Source of the DNA: Thalassovita autumnalis
GTDB taxonomy: Bacteria; Pseudomonadota; Alphaproteobacteria; Rhodobacterales; Rhodobacteraceae
Length of the DNA: 64,000 nt
Assembly: GCF_001458255.1 (NCBI RefSeq)
Contig: NZ_CYSB01000004.1
Location: 62,001-126,000, forward strand
Reading direction: 5' to 3'
Under the pieces are notes generated by a model. It saw nothing but the letters and a program-made list of their open reading frames with translations, ran no database searches and was not told where the DNA came from. The position numbers were made by a program, and so were the translations under genes. Shown here piece after piece: positions 43,922 to 52,222 of the stretch. Numbering within the stretch: position 1 is the first letter of the stretch; each line of letters begins with the position of its first letter.

Positions 43922-44724
43922 GCTGTTGGCAGACCCTTCAAGACTACGCATTCCGCTCGCTGGGCTATGGCGAACGCCTGCTGCCGCGCAATGATTTCAC
44001 CCTGTGTGAACAGTTTGTGCTGATCGGCTCAGGCATGATCTGGAATGTCTATTTCGGCGTGCTGGCCGTGATCACCGGCTTCTTCTTTGCCAACCTGCTG
44101 GCGGTGGCCAAACTGTCCGGCAACCGCTGGGCGCGCAAACCGGCGGAATGGTTTATCTTCATCTTCCGTGGCTCGCCGCTGTTCATCCAGTTCTTCTTTG
44201 CCTACTTCCTGTTTTTGAACCTCAAGAGCGTCTCGCCGATCTTTGATCCCTTCTCAGCCGCATGGCTGGGGGCGCTGATTGTGCTGTTCCTGAACACCGC
44301 CGCCTATTCGGGTGAGATCTTCCATGGCGCACTGCTGTCGATCCCGCGTGGTGATATGGAGGCCGCAGATGCCTATGGCTTCTCGGGCTGGAAGAAGTTC
44401 CGCAAGATCACCTGGCCCACTATGATGCGCCTGGCTTGGCCGGCCTACACGAACGAGGCGATCTTCTTGTTCCACGCCACCACGCTGGTCTACTTCTCAG
44501 GCTTCCCCGCCTGGCGCCAGCAGGGGGATGCCCTCTACTACGCGCGCTACTTCGCGGATAAGACGTTCAACCCGTTCATCCCCTACCCGATCCTGGCCTT
44601 CTACTTCATCCTGCTGACGCTGGTGATCATTAAGGTCTTTGGGCTGGTCAACACCTACCTGAACCGGCACCTGCCGCAGGCCAACCGTCGTAAAATTCGC
44701 TTGCGTCCTAATCTGATCCGGTAG
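43918..44724 (+). CDS. Polar amino-acid ABC transporter permease, second subunit
   Basis: From ATG 43918 in an ATGA overlap, the 268-residue protein has several hydrophobic helices. Its EAA loop reads EAADAYGFSGWKKFRKITWPTMM. Pairing with the preceding subunit makes a heterodimeric HisQM-like channel. A perfect 9-bp hairpin lies 34 bp after the stop, separating the transporter from the glutamine-synthetase-like genes. Confidence 0.9.
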   Translation: MSCWQTLQDYAFRSLGYGERLLPRNDFTLCEQFVLIGSGMIWNVYFGVLAVITGFFFANLLAVAKLSGNRWARKPAEWFIFIFRGSPLFIQFFFAYFLFLNLKSVSPIFDPFSAAWLGALIVLFLNTAAYSGEIFHGALLSIPRGDMEAADAYGFSGWKKFRKITWPTMMRLAWPAYTNEAIFLFHATTLVYFSGFPAWRQQGDALYYARYFADKTFNPFIPYPILAFYFILLTLVIIKVFGLVNTYLNRHLPQANRRKIRLRPNLIR

Positions 44725-44757
44725 TAGACAAGATTTGATCAAATTATTCTGATCCCC

Positions 44758-44782
44758 GTGCCCCCTTCCAAAGAGGGGGCAC
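44758..44782 (+). terminator. Hairpin after transporter operon
   Basis: A perfect 9-bp stem GTGCCCCCT / AGGGGGCAC with a 7-nt loop. The missing T run makes its strength uncertain. Confidence 0.5.
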
Positions 44783-44906
44783 GCTGCTACACTGGGGTCC
44801 ATAACTGGCGTTTGGTTTGATCACTGATTGGGACCAAGGGCATGGACCACAGCGCGGCGGGCCGCCACAGACCCGCACCGCGGCGCCATCCCTTCGAAGG
44901 CAAGCG

Positions 44907-46247
44907 ATGGTGACGATGAAAGACTGGCTCTCCACCCACCCTGAAATCCGCTCGATCCGTCTGGCGGCGGCTGACCTGAACGGCGTGCCACGCGGCAAAC
45001 GGATCCCGGTGAAATTTGCAGGCAAGGTCGCCGAAGGCACCGCGCGCTTTCCCTATTCGGTTTTGAACCTTGATATCTGGGGCGCTGACATCGAAGACTC
45101 CCCGCTGGTCTTTGAAAGCGGCGATCAGGACGGGTTCCTGAAAATGACGGACCGCGGCCCATTGCCGATGCCCTGGCTGGAAAACGCCGCGGCGCTGGTG
45201 CCGGTCTGGATGTTCCATGAGGATGGCACCCCCTTTGAGGGTGACCCCCGCCAGGCGCTGCAGCGGGTGCTGGATCGCTACGCCGCCAAAGGCCTGTCGC
45301 CGGTTGCCGCGGTGGAGATGGAGTTTTTTCTGGTCGACGACAAAGGGCGCGATCTGAACATTCCGCCCCTGCCCACCTCGGGCAAGAAACGGGCCCGCCC
45401 CGACATCCTGTCGCTGGCCAAACTGGACGCTTTTGATAGTTTCTTCAGCGATCTCTATGACGCCTGCGATCTGATGGACATCCCCGCCGATGCCGCAATT
45501 TCCGAAGGCGGCATTGGCCAGTTTGAGATCAACCTGATGCATGGCGATGCGATGAAGGCGGCAGATGATGCTTGGCTCTTCAAGATGCTGGTCAAATCAC
45601 TGGCCCGCAACCACGGCTTTGCCGCCACCTTCATGGCGAAACCCTACCCTGATGAGGCCGGCACCGGGCTGCACACCCATTTTTCGGTGCAGGATCAGGA
45701 CGGCAACAACATCTTTGACGATGGCAGCGCCACCGGCAGTGACCAGCTGCGCCATGCGATTGCCGGCTGCATGGCGGCGATGCACGACAGCACACTGATC
45801 TTTGCGCCGCATTGGAATTCTTATGAACGGATGGTGCCGGGGGCCCATGCGCCGACCTCCATCTGTTGGGCCCATGAAAACCGCACTGCGGCCATCCGGG
45901 TGCCGTCAGGCCCGCCCAAGGCGCGCCGGATCGAACATCGCGTCGCTGGCGGCGATGTGAACCCCTATCTGATGCTGACCGCCATTCTGGGCGCTGCCCT
46001 CAACGGTATCGAAGACGCGGTGGAGCCGCCCGCCCCGATCAAGGGCAACTCCTACGATCAGGAGCTGCCGCAGATGATTGACGGCTGGCAGCAGGCCATC
46101 GACGTCTTTGAGACCAGCGCGCCGGTTGCGCGGATTTTCCCGGCGGAACTGATCCGCAATCTGGTCATGACCAAACGCCAGGAGCTGCGCGAAATGACGG
46201 AGATGAGCGCGGAAGAGCGGCGCGACACCTATCTGGAGGCGGTGTGA
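44907..46247 (+). CDS. Glutamine-synthetase-like ligase (PuuA-type), first paralogue
   Basis: The 446-residue product from 44907 has the glutamine-synthetase family catalytic set: DLNGVPRGK in the N-terminal domain, VEMEFFLVD, EGGIGQFEINLMHGD, TGLHTHFS, HWNSYERMVPG, HENRTAAIRVPSG and EHRVAGGDVNPYL. Relatives of this size that lack the GlnA adenylylation loop are gamma-glutamylamide ligases such as PuuA, IpuC or TdnQ. The acceptor amine is unknown. It is adjacent to an amidotransferase gene and a second paralogue. Confidence 0.85.
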   Translation: MVTMKDWLSTHPEIRSIRLAAADLNGVPRGKRIPVKFAGKVAEGTARFPYSVLNLDIWGADIEDSPLVFESGDQDGFLKMTDRGPLPMPWLENAAALVPVWMFHEDGTPFEGDPRQALQRVLDRYAAKGLSPVAAVEMEFFLVDDKGRDLNIPPLPTSGKKRARPDILSLAKLDAFDSFFSDLYDACDLMDIPADAAISEGGIGQFEINLMHGDAMKAADDAWLFKMLVKSLARNHGFAATFMAKPYPDEAGTGLHTHFSVQDQDGNNIFDDGSATGSDQLRHAIAGCMAAMHDSTLIFAPHWNSYERMVPGAHAPTSICWAHENRTAAIRVPSGPPKARRIEHRVAGGDVNPYLMLTAILGAALNGIEDAVEPPAPIKGNSYDQELPQMIDGWQQAIDVFETSAPVARIFPAELIRNLVMTKRQELREMTEMSAEERRDTYLEAV

Positions 46248-46367
46248 GCCCCTGCTCAGGCGTCTTTTGGCTTATTTGGCCGCGCAACCTGCGGCCCACC
46301 CTTCCGGGGGACTTGTTCCCAGAACGACGCCCCCCTACCCTTAGAACAGTGACAAATTTGGTGTTCC

Positions 46368-47063
46368 ATGAAGATCGGCATCCTGCAAACCGGCCACGCG
46401 CCCGACGAAGTCAAAGGTGAACTGGGCGATTACGCCACGATGTTTGCCAAACTGTTGGAGGGCAACGGGTTTGACTACGTCGACTACTACGTCGTTGATG
46501 GTGTTTTCCCCGCCTCGGTGGATGAGGCCGACGGCTGGCTGATCACCGGCTCAAAACACGGGGTCTATGAGGACCACGATTGGATCCCCCCGCTGGAGGC
46601 CCTGATCCGCGACATCCGCGATGCCGGCAAACCGCTGATCGGTGTCTGCTTCGGTCACCAGATCATCGCCCAGGCCCTAGGTGGCAAGGTGGAGAAATTT
46701 TCCGAAGGCTGGTCCGCCGGACCCACCACCTATGACGTGCAGGGCCGCGAGATGACGCTGAACGCCTGGCATCAAGATCAGGTCATCACCCCGCCCGAAG
46801 GGGCTGAGGTTTTCGCCAGCTCGGACTTTTGCGCCAACGCCGGTCTGGTGATCGGCAAGCAGGTTCTGACCATCCAGCCACATCCTGAATTCACCGCCAA
46901 GATGATCGACGGTCTGATCCGCTACCGCGCGCCCGGCGTGCTGCCTGATGAGATGATCAAAGAGGTGGCCGGCAATATCGACGCGAAAGTCGACGATCAT
47001 GAGTTTGCGGTGATGATGGCCAAGTTTTTCCGCGGCGAAGACATCAAAGGGGATCCTGCATGA
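46368..47063 (+). CDS. Class I glutamine amidotransferase
   Basis: The 231-residue protein has the triad of class I amidotransferases: nucleophile Cys in LIGVCFGHQIIAQALGG and His-x-Glu in LTIQPHPEFTA. The N-terminal part GILQTGHAPDEVKGELGDYATMF and DGWLITGSKHGVYED are typical of the stand-alone type related to GMP-synthase glutaminase. PuuD or TdnT-like proteins cleave or handle gamma-glutamylamides. It overlaps the second glutamine-synthetase-like gene by 4 bp (ATGA), so the two work as a pair. Confidence 0.85.
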   Translation: MKIGILQTGHAPDEVKGELGDYATMFAKLLEGNGFDYVDYYVVDGVFPASVDEADGWLITGSKHGVYEDHDWIPPLEALIRDIRDAGKPLIGVCFGHQIIAQALGGKVEKFSEGWSAGPTTYDVQGREMTLNAWHQDQVITPPEGAEVFASSDFCANAGLVIGKQVLTIQPHPEFTAKMIDGLIRYRAPGVLPDEMIKEVAGNIDAKVDDHEFAVMMAKFFRGEDIKGDPA

Positions 47064-48418
47064 GCGACTGGAAGGACAACCTGCCCGAAGCCGCCCGCAG
47101 CTACCTTGAAGGCAACCGGCTGGATGAGGTCGAATGTGTGATCTCAGACCTGCCTGGCATTGCCCGCGGCAAGGCGGTTCCGGCCAAGAAATTCGCCAAG
47201 CAGGACAGTTTCTTCCTGCCCGACTCGATCTTCTATCAGACCATCACTGGCGACTGGGGCGAAGCCGCCGGCGAAGAAGGCTTCATCGAACGCGATATGC
47301 TCCTGCGCCCGGACATGAGCACCGCCTCTGCCGCGCCATGGACCGCGGACTGGACACTGCAGGTGATCCATGACGCCTATGACCGCAAGGGTGAGGCCGT
47401 GCCCTATTCGCCGCGCAACGTGCTGAAACGGGTGGTTGAGCTTTACCGCGCGCAAGGGTGGGAACCCGTTGTGGCCCCTGAGATGGAGTTCTTTCTGGTC
47501 GCAAAAAACACCGACCCGGCCAAATCGATTGAGCCGATGATGGGCCGTTCGGGCCGCCCGGCAGCGGCGCGTCAGGCCTATTCCATGACGGCGGTGGATG
47601 AATTTGGTCCGGTGATCGATGACATCTATGACTTTGCCGAGGCACAGGGTTTTGAAATTGACGGCATCACCCAGGAAGGCGGCGCTGGCCAGCTGGAAAT
47701 CAACCTGCTGCATGGCGATCCGGTGAAACTGGCGGATGAGGTCTTCTACTTCAAACGGCTGATCCGCGAAGCGGCGCTGCGCCATGACTGTTTTGCCACC
47801 TTCATGGCCAAACCCATCGCGGATGAACCGGGCAGCGCCATGCATATCCACCATTCGGTGGTGGATCGTGAAACCGGGCAGAACCTGTTTTCAGGGCCGC
47901 AGGGTGGGGAAACCGATGCCTTCTTCCACTTCATTGCCGGGCTGCAGAACCACCTGCCCTCGGCCATCGCGGTGCTGGCGCCCTATGTGAACTCCTACCG
48001 GCGCTACGTGCGCGATCATGCAGCACCGATCAACCTCTCCTGGGCGCGGGATAACCGCACCACCGGCATCCGCATCCCAATCTCGGGACCTGAGGCGCGT
48101 CGGGTTGAAAACCGCATCGCCGGCATGGACTGCAATCCCTATCTGGGCATCGCCGCCTCACTGGCCTGTGGCTATCTGGGGCTGATGGAGCAGAAACGCC
48201 CCAGCAGCGCCTTTAAGGGGGACGCTTATGAGGATGAAACCGATCTGCCCCGCGTGATGGGTGAGGCGCTGAACCTCTTTGAGGAAAACACCGCCCTGCA
48301 TGAGGTGCTGCATCCGGAATTTGCCCGCGTCTACACCATCGTGAAACGCACCGAATACGAAGAGTTCCTGCAGGTAATCTCCCCCTGGGAGCGTGAGCAC
48401 CTGCTGCTCAATGTCTGA
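47060..48418 (+). CDS. Glutamine-synthetase-like ligase (PuuA-type), second paralogue
   Basis: The 452-residue protein has DLPGIARGKAVPAKKF, APEMEFFLVA, EGGAGQLEINLLHGD, SAMHIHHSVV, YVNSYRRYV, DNRTTGIRIPIS and ENRIAGMDCNPYL. All GS-family active-site residues appear present. It is clearly diverged from the paralogue at 44907 (different N-terminal quarter), so the two likely use different acceptors or form a hetero-oligomer. It lies directly after the amidotransferase and is followed by a strong terminator. Confidence 0.87.
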   Translation: MSDWKDNLPEAARSYLEGNRLDEVECVISDLPGIARGKAVPAKKFAKQDSFFLPDSIFYQTITGDWGEAAGEEGFIERDMLLRPDMSTASAAPWTADWTLQVIHDAYDRKGEAVPYSPRNVLKRVVELYRAQGWEPVVAPEMEFFLVAKNTDPAKSIEPMMGRSGRPAAARQAYSMTAVDEFGPVIDDIYDFAEAQGFEIDGITQEGGAGQLEINLLHGDPVKLADEVFYFKRLIREAALRHDCFATFMAKPIADEPGSAMHIHHSVVDRETGQNLFSGPQGGETDAFFHFIAGLQNHLPSAIAVLAPYVNSYRRYVRDHAAPINLSWARDNRTTGIRIPISGPEARRVENRIAGMDCNPYLGIAASLACGYLGLMEQKRPSSAFKGDAYEDETDLPRVMGEALNLFEENTALHEVLHPEFARVYTIVKRTEYEEFLQVISPWEREHLLLNV

Positions 48419-48457
48419 GCAACAAGCCTGAGCGCACCGACAATAACAACTGAAAGC

Positions 48458-48479
48458 CCCGGCCCGCGCCGGGTTTTTT
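48458..48479 (+). terminator. Terminator after second ligase gene
   Basis: Stem CCCGGC / GCCGGG with loop CCGC, followed by six T. Confidence 0.9.
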
Positions 48480-48623
48480 CCTTTTGTCCCCTGCGCGTTG
48501 TTCCTGCGCGCCAAACCGCTGCAATCGATTGAAAACACGAACTGTCGTCACAATTTCATTTTGCATTCATAGAATATTGTTTTAGATTTTCCGAAGAGAC
48601 ATTTCAGGAAAGCCGAAGAACTG

Positions 48624-49841
48624 ATGACACTGCCGCCAAACGTCTATGACGCCGAGCCGATCCCCGAAAGCGCCCGCGCTGAAATTGAACGTCTGCTGAA
48701 CTCCGGCGATCTGTTCCGCTACACCTCTGGCCAGGACGCCCCGGTATCGCTGCTGGAGCGCGACTTTGCTGAGGCGCTGGGGGCGAAATACGCCTTGGCG
48801 GTCTCCTCCTGCTCGGCGGCGCTGTTCCTGTCGCTGAAGGCGCTGGGGCTGAAATCAGGTGCCCGCGTGCTGATCCCGGCCTTTACCTTTGCCGCCGTAC
48901 CTTCGGCCATCGTGCATGCCGACTGTGTGCCGGTGCTGTCTGAGGTTGGCGACAACTACCGCATTGATATGGAAGACTTCGCCGCCAAGCTGGATGACAG
49001 TATTGATGCGGTGATGATTTCCCATATGCGCGGCCATACTTCGGACATGGATGCGATCATGGCGCTCTGCGCCGAACGCGGCAAACCGGTGATCGAAGAC
49101 GCAGCGCATTCACTGGGCACCAAATGGCACGGCAAGAACATTGGCACGCTGGGACAGATCGGCTGTTTCTCGTTCCAGAGCTATAAGCTGCTGAATTCGG
49201 GCGAAGGCGGCATTCTGATCACCGATGATGCCGACTTGCTGGCCCAGGCCACCATCATGTCCGGCGCCTATGAACACAATTGGAAGGCCCACCTAGCCCG
49301 CACCGCCGAAGATGAGGCCGAGCTGAAAGCCGCCTTTGACCGCTGGCAGAACAAGCTGCCGCTCTACAACCTGCGCCTTGGCAACCTGTCGGCCGCCGTG
49401 GTGCGTGCACAGATCCCCGAGTTGATCCGCCGCGTCCAGGACGGCCGCCGCAACCACGATCACCTGGCCGCACAGCTGGAGCTGTCGCCCTGGATCACCG
49501 TGCCGGACAAACTGGCGCCAGAAGAGCGCGCCCCGGATTCGATCCAGTTCAACCTTGTCGGCATGGAAGAGGCTGAGGTACGCGCCTTTCAGGATGCCTC
49601 CAACAAACGCGGCGTGAAGGTGCAGGTCTTTGGCCTGTCGACCGACAATGCCCGCGCCTTCTGGAATTGGGAGTTTTTGGGGCAGGCCCCCAGCCTGCCG
49701 AAAACCCGCGCCATGCTGATGCGGGCCTGCGATGTGCGCCTGCCCGCGCGCCTGACCCTGCCAGAGGTCGACGTGATCGCTGAGGCGCTGATCAAGGCCG
49801 CCCAGGACGTGCGCGGCAACAGCCGCGCCTTCGGCACCTGA
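48624..49841 (+). CDS. DegT/DnrJ/EryC1-type PLP aminotransferase
   Basis: The 405-residue protein has the family set: SSCSAALFLSLKAL for PLP phosphate, VIEDAAHSLGTKWHGKNIGT, and the Lys motif FSFQSYKLLNSGEGGIL. Members transaminate keto- or nucleotide-sugars, or in some cases other ketones, using glutamate or glutamine as donor. No sugar-nucleotide genes lie nearby. Its place after the ligase cluster, but behind a terminator and with its own AT-rich upstream region (48535-48600), makes a shared function possible but unproven. Confidence 0.83.
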   Translation: MTLPPNVYDAEPIPESARAEIERLLNSGDLFRYTSGQDAPVSLLERDFAEALGAKYALAVSSCSAALFLSLKALGLKSGARVLIPAFTFAAVPSAIVHADCVPVLSEVGDNYRIDMEDFAAKLDDSIDAVMISHMRGHTSDMDAIMALCAERGKPVIEDAAHSLGTKWHGKNIGTLGQIGCFSFQSYKLLNSGEGGILITDDADLLAQATIMSGAYEHNWKAHLARTAEDEAELKAAFDRWQNKLPLYNLRLGNLSAAVVRAQIPELIRRVQDGRRNHDHLAAQLELSPWITVPDKLAPEERAPDSIQFNLVGMEEAEVRAFQDASNKRGVKVQVFGLSTDNARAFWNWEFLGQAPSLPKTRAMLMRACDVRLPARLTLPEVDVIAEALIKAAQDVRGNSRAFGT

Positions 49842-49858
49842 TCGCAACATGGATTTAG

Positions 49859-49877
49859 ACGGCCCCTCTGGGGCCGT
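49859..49877 (+). terminator. Hairpin after aminotransferase gene
   Basis: Perfect 8-bp stem ACGGCCCC / GGGGCCGT with 3-nt loop. No T run follows, so weak. Confidence 0.4.
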
Positions 49878-49889
49878 TGCCTTCGGCGA

Positions 49890-49913
49890 GAGTATTTTTG
49901 AAAACGATGAAAG
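49890..49913 (+). repeat. Dispersed GAGTATTTTTG motif, copy 2
   Basis: GAGTATTTTTGAAAACGATG then AAAG, closely resembling the sequence at 29531 and again placed after a gene. Confidence 0.3.
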
Positions 49914-49967
49914 CGCTTTCAATGTTCCCGAAATACTCAATCTGCCCGCTGGCCATCGCGCGAAGGG

Positions 49968-50933
49968 TCAGAGCAGTTTCACCACATCTTTCATAAACGG
50001 ATAGGCGGTGCAGGCCGGATCGATCACCTGGCGTTGCAGGATCGGTTTCAGCACGGCGGCGGCCTGTTCCGGCATGTCCTGCAGGCTGCCGCGCCGTGCC
50101 AATAGGGAAATCCGCCGCGACAGTGGTTGGAACGGCAGTTCAAAGACATCCAGTTGGGCAGCAAACCGGCGCGCGCGCATCAGCGCCAGCGGGGTCAGGA
50201 TGGTCCAGCCCATGCCCTGCGCCACCAGCGCCAGAATGGCGTGGTAACTGTCCAGTTCAAAGCGATGTGCAAGCGTCAGGTTCTGTCGCGCCAGATGCGC
50301 CGACAGGATACGGCCCATGTGGTGGCGGGTGGTGTAATGAACCAGCGGTTTGGCCTGCAGCTGTGGCAGCAGATCGGTATCCGGGTCAAACATGCCTTTG
50401 CCGGCTGCCACCACAAAACCGTCGCTGATCAGCGGATGCACCTCCATCCAATCCGCCTCCTGCCCCATTTCGGCGGCGACGATCACATCCAGGGCCCGCG
50501 CTTCCAGCTGATCATAAAGCGTATGGCTGGCCCCGGTTTCCAGCTGGAACTGACACTGCTGCAGCTCATCCGCCAGATGGGTCAGCAGCCGCGGGGTCAC
50601 GTCGGCCTCAAAATCCTCAATCATGCCGAGGCGGAACCGGGTCAGCACCGCCATATCCGACATCGCCAATTCCGAGCGGGCCATCGCGGCCTCATTCAGG
50701 ATTGTGCTGGCGCGGCGGCGAAACAGGTCCCCCGCCGGCGTCAGTGCCAGCGGCCGTGTGTTGCGCAAGAGCAGTGTGGTGCCAAGCGCGCCTTCCAGAT
50801 TGGTGAGTTGCTGGCTGACCGCCGAGGGGCTGGCCCCCAGCCGCCGGGCAGCGGCTGAGATTGATCCCTCTTCGGCGGTGGCCACAAAGACCTCGACGCC
50901 CCAAAGCGTGATGCGGCCGGGGCTGTCGACCAT
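49968..50933 (-). CDS. LysR-type transcriptional regulator downstream of phaR
   Basis: The 321-residue protein has the LysR helix-turn-helix (VEVFVATAEEGSISAAARRLGASPSAVSQQLTNLEGALG) and a ligand-binding domain. Its start lies one base after the phaR stop, so the two are almost certainly co-transcribed. It is convergent with the aminotransferase gene. Whether it acts on PHA genes or elsewhere is unknown; the tight spacing is the only hint. Confidence 0.88.
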   Translation of the reverse strand: MVDSPGRITLWGVEVFVATAEEGSISAAARRLGASPSAVSQQLTNLEGALGTTLLLRNTRPLALTPAGDLFRRRASTILNEAAMARSELAMSDMAVLTRFRLGMIEDFEADVTPRLLTHLADELQQCQFQLETGASHTLYDQLEARALDVIVAAEMGQEADWMEVHPLISDGFVVAAGKGMFDPDTDLLPQLQAKPLVHYTTRHHMGRILSAHLARQNLTLAHRFELDSYHAILALVAQGMGWTILTPLALMRARRFAAQLDVFELPFQPLSRRISLLARRGSLQDMPEQAAAVLKPILQRQVIDPACTAYPFMKDVVKLL

Positions 50934-50934
50934 C

Positions 50935-51507
50935 TTACTTGCCCAGTTTGCTCAGCTTGTCCTGCAGGTCGGCAAGCTGCTCTTTGATGGCGTCCAGATC
51001 TTCGGCCTCCTCGGCCTTAGCTGCGGGTTTCTCTGCCGCGCCGCCGCTCCAGCCACCGGCAAGCCCCTGGCCCAGACCCTGGGTCATGGCCTTCATGAAG
51101 GCCTCTTGCTGCGCCTGCAACATTTCAAAGCCGGGCATATTGGCCATCGGGCTGGCCTTGGTCATGTTTTCCATCATCTTGGACTGACCATCGCGCAGCA
51201 TCTCAAATGAGGCCTGCAGGAACTGCGGCACCATGGATTCCGCCTGACTGGTATAGGTGCGCACCAGATCAGTCAGCACATTCACCGGCAGGATGTTTTC
51301 CCCGCGGCTTTCATGTTCTGCAATGATTTGAAGCAGATACTGACGGGTCAGATCGTCGCCGGATTTCAGATCCACGATCTGAACCTCACGGCCATCACGG
51401 ATGAAACCCGCGATATCTTCCAATGTTACGTAGTCGCTGGTCTCTGTGTTGTAGAGACGACGACTGGCGTAGCGCTTGATCAAGAGCGGCTTGTTATCTT
51501 CTGCCAC
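50935..51507 (-). CDS. phaR: Polyhydroxyalkanoate synthesis repressor PhaR
   Basis: PhaR represses the phasin gene and itself and leaves DNA when it binds PHA granules. I take GTG at 51507, which has GGGGAGG upstream. The product (190 residues) has the DNA-binding N-terminus KPLLIKRYASRRLYNTETSDYVTLEDIAGFIRDG and VQIVDLKSGDDLTRQYLLQIIAEHE, then a Met/Gln-rich granule-binding part and a coiled tail (IKEQLADLQDKLSKLGK). It is downstream of the phasin gene on the same strand. Confidence 0.95.
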   Translation of the reverse strand: MAEDNKPLLIKRYASRRLYNTETSDYVTLEDIAGFIRDGREVQIVDLKSGDDLTRQYLLQIIAEHESRGENILPVNVLTDLVRTYTSQAESMVPQFLQASFEMLRDGQSKMMENMTKASPMANMPGFEMLQAQQEAFMKAMTQGLGQGLAGGWSGGAAEKPAAKAEEAEDLDAIKEQLADLQDKLSKLGK

Positions 51508-51524
51508 TTGTTTCCTCCCCAAAA

Positions 51525-51536
51525 TGCAGCACTGCA
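51525..51536. promoter_or_regulatory. Inverted-repeat site upstream of phaR
   Basis: TGCAG-CA-CTGCA, 18 bp before the phaR start. It is a rearranged form of the CTGC/GCAG half-sites found at the phasin and phaC/phaZ promoters; possible autoregulation by PhaR. Confidence 0.45.
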
Positions 51537-51568
51537 AAAAACTCTATGCGAGCGCAGAAAAAAAAGAA

Positions 51569-51593
51569 AGAGCGGGCTTCGTTAGCCCGCTCT
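51569..51593 (-). terminator. Phasin gene terminator
   Basis: A perfect 10-bp stem AGAGCGGGCT / AGCCCGCTCT with a 5-nt loop; on the minus strand TTTCTTTTTTT follows. Confidence 0.93.
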
Positions 51594-51648
51594 GGACACA
51601 TCTGGGAGGGAGGAGCGATGTGTCAAAGTCTGTCTTTGGGAGGACAGA

Positions 51649-52092
51649 TTATTTGGCAGCTGCCTTTTTGGCAGCGGCAGTGGCGTCTTTGGCGGCTTTT
51701 TGAACCGCGGCCGAGGCCTCTTCGCTCATGTCTTTGCCGGCAGCCATCATCAGCTCAACGGTTTCGGTCTGCAGTTTTTTCGCGATCTCAGCGAAAGCAG
51801 CCATGTTTTCCGCAGCGGTTTCTGCCTGAGCCGAGGCAAAGTCACCCAGAGCTTTGGCGTAATCGGCCGGCTCTTCTTTGACTTTGGCAACGTCACCCAG
51901 TTTGGACAGGGTGTCTTTGGTCCATTTCGAGGACAGCTCCGAGGATTTTTCGGCAGCGGCCAGCGCGGCGCTGGTCAGCTTTTCGTTCAGCGACGCCTGG
52001 GTTTTGAAGGCATCTTCAACGGCTTTGGTGTCCACCGGGAAGGCACCCATCATGTCTTTCATGATCGCGGTAAAATCTTGCGCTTTGGTCAT
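51649..52092 (-). CDS. phaP: Phasin (PHA granule-associated protein)
   Basis: The 147-residue helical, Ala/Lys-rich protein (DFTAIMKDMMGAFPVDTKAVEDAFKTQASLNEKL, QAETAAENMAAFAEIAKKLQTETVELMMAAGKDMSEEA) has the phasin_2-type pattern and an Ala/Lys tail. Phasins coat PHB granules and control their size and number. Three CTGC/GCAG-type sites precede it. It sits between phaC and phaR with its own terminator. Confidence 0.93.
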   Translation of the reverse strand: MTKAQDFTAIMKDMMGAFPVDTKAVEDAFKTQASLNEKLTSAALAAAEKSSELSSKWTKDTLSKLGDVAKVKEEPADYAKALGDFASAQAETAAENMAAFAEIAKKLQTETVELMMAAGKDMSEEASAAVQKAAKDATAAAKKAAAK

Positions 52093-52135
52093 AATTCAAA
52101 TCCTTTGCCTCGCCCCGCAGGGCATCAGGGTTTCT

Positions 52136-52198
52136 CTGCACTTGCAAACAATATGAATGCTGCAACGCAGCAAATCAAGCATTTTTGCTGCGGTGCAG
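52136..52198. promoter_or_regulatory. PhaR-type operators upstream of the phasin gene
   Basis: CTGC-AAC-GCAG (52160-52170, extended by TG/CA) and CTGC-GGT-GCAG (52188-52198) match a PhaR site form, CTGC-N3-GCAG, recalled from related bacteria. CTGC-ACTT-GCAA at 52136-52147 is a weaker third site. Confidence 0.65.
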
Positions 52199-52222
52199 AA
52201 AATCCCTATTTGAGATTTGAAA

